NCBI RefSeq assembly: GCF_037094685.1
Contig: NZ_CP146614.1
Span: forward strand, 1,736,001-1,800,000
Source of the DNA: Massilia sp. METH4
Lineage (GTDB): Bacteria > Pseudomonadota > Gammaproteobacteria > Burkholderiales > Burkholderiaceae_D
Length of the DNA stretch: 64,000 nt
Direction of reading: 5' to 3'
Shown: piece by piece, positions 63,640-64,000 of the stretch
How the letters are laid out: every line of letters begins with the position of its first letter
Numbering within the stretch: the stretch's first letter is position 1
Notes under the pieces: model-generated
What the model was told of the DNA's origin: nothing
Database searches by the model: none
The model's input: only the letters and a program-made list of their open reading frames with translations
Position numbers and translations under genes: made by a program

Positions 63640-64000
63640 GCTGGCCCAGATCGCCACCGCCGCCACGCTGCTCGCCTTTGCCCCGGGGGCTGGCGCCCAA
63701 CGGCTGGGCCTGGGCCAGACGCCCACCGCCGCGCAAATCCGCGGCTGGGATATCGACGTACGCGGCGACGGCGCCGGCTTGCCGGCCGGGCGCGGATCGG
63801 TGAGGCAGGGACAGGCGATCTACCAGGCGCGCTGCCTGGCGTGCCACGGCGAAAACGGCGAGAAGGGCACGGCGCCGCGGCTGGCCGGCGGGCAGGGCAC
63901 GCTGGCCAGCAAGGCGCCGGTGCTCACGGTGGGCAGCTACTGGCCTTACGCGCCGACCTTGTTCGACTATATCCGGCGCGCGATGCCACTCGATGCGCCG
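63626..64000 (+). CDS. soxD: SoxD-like cytochrome c, partial
   Basis: Only the first 125 codons are visible; the gene runs off the right edge. A signal peptide (ATAATLLAFAPGAGAQ) is followed by a class I cytochrome c domain with CLACHGENG as heme-binding motif. Its ATG lies inside the soxC 3' end (14-base overlap), so the two are translationally coupled. Assignment as SoxD rests on this coupling. Confidence 0.8.
   Translation, partial: MSTCKLAQIATAATLLAFAPGAGAQRLGLGQTPTAAQIRGWDIDVRGDGAGLPAGRGSVRQGQAIYQARCLACHGENGEKGTAPRLAGGQGTLASKAPVLTVGSYWPYAPTLFDYIRRAMPLDAP

Overview
The window is a high-GC, gene-dense stretch of a bacterial chromosome. Several traits point to a betaproteobacterium of the Oxalobacteraceae (Massilia, Duganella or Pseudoduganella type): a PEP-CTERM exported protein, a monomeric NADP-isocitrate dehydrogenase, several TonB receptors, and abundant REP-like intergenic hairpins. 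The genus is an inference. No rRNA, tRNA, CRISPR array or prophage was seen.

Layout. 1-5190: truncated XRE regulator, small unknown protein, outer-membrane barrel, PHB-depolymerase-like esterase, OmpR/histidine-kinase pair, GFA-type zinc protein. 5530-10720: Fur-box-preceded siderophore receptor, divergent SDR/AraC pair, small membrane protein, DUF1993 protein. 10786-16806: a czcICBA heavy-metal efflux operon. 16867-24162: YdeP/FdhF-like molybdopterin oxidoreductase, acylphosphatase, second TonB receptor, GH43 arabinanase and PEP-CTERM protein. 24331-26618: isocitrate dehydrogenase with terminator. 26917-28277: an IS110-family element inserted in a REP-like palindrome. 28284-35412: redoxin plus DsbD/ScsB-like reductase, class-V aminotransferase, ArsR/SRPBCC/GST cluster, ScyD-like protein.

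35579-50516 is a coherent sulfonate/organosulfur-type scavenging locus, all on the minus strand. It holds a Mop protein, a sigma-54 activator, an amidohydrolase, an LLM flavin monooxygenase, a porin, two SsuA-like binding proteins, four SsuC-like permeases, one SsuB-like ATPase, a nitroreductase-type flavoprotein and an MFS transporter. GG-N10-GC sigma-54 promoters lie exactly before the amidohydrolase, the porin operon and the second binding protein. The reading is uptake through porin and ABC transporters, flavin-dependent oxidation with flavin reduced by the nitroreductase-like enzyme, and control by the adjacent activator. The substrate cannot be told from sequence.

50967-64000: 24-residue membrane protein with its own terminator, Tat-exported carboxylesterase, GNAT, membrane protein, Pho-box-preceded PhoX phosphatase, SWIM/SNF2 helicase, S41 protease, RidA protein, and SoxC with the start of a SoxD-like cytochrome c at the edge.

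The strongest unusual observation is the IS110 element. The 182 bases before its transposase fold into two internal loops. One carries guides identical or complementary to the element's own joined ends around a CT core. The other carries guides matching the flanking target, a REP-like hairpin. This is the architecture of a bridge RNA. The transposase stop codon is completed by target bases.
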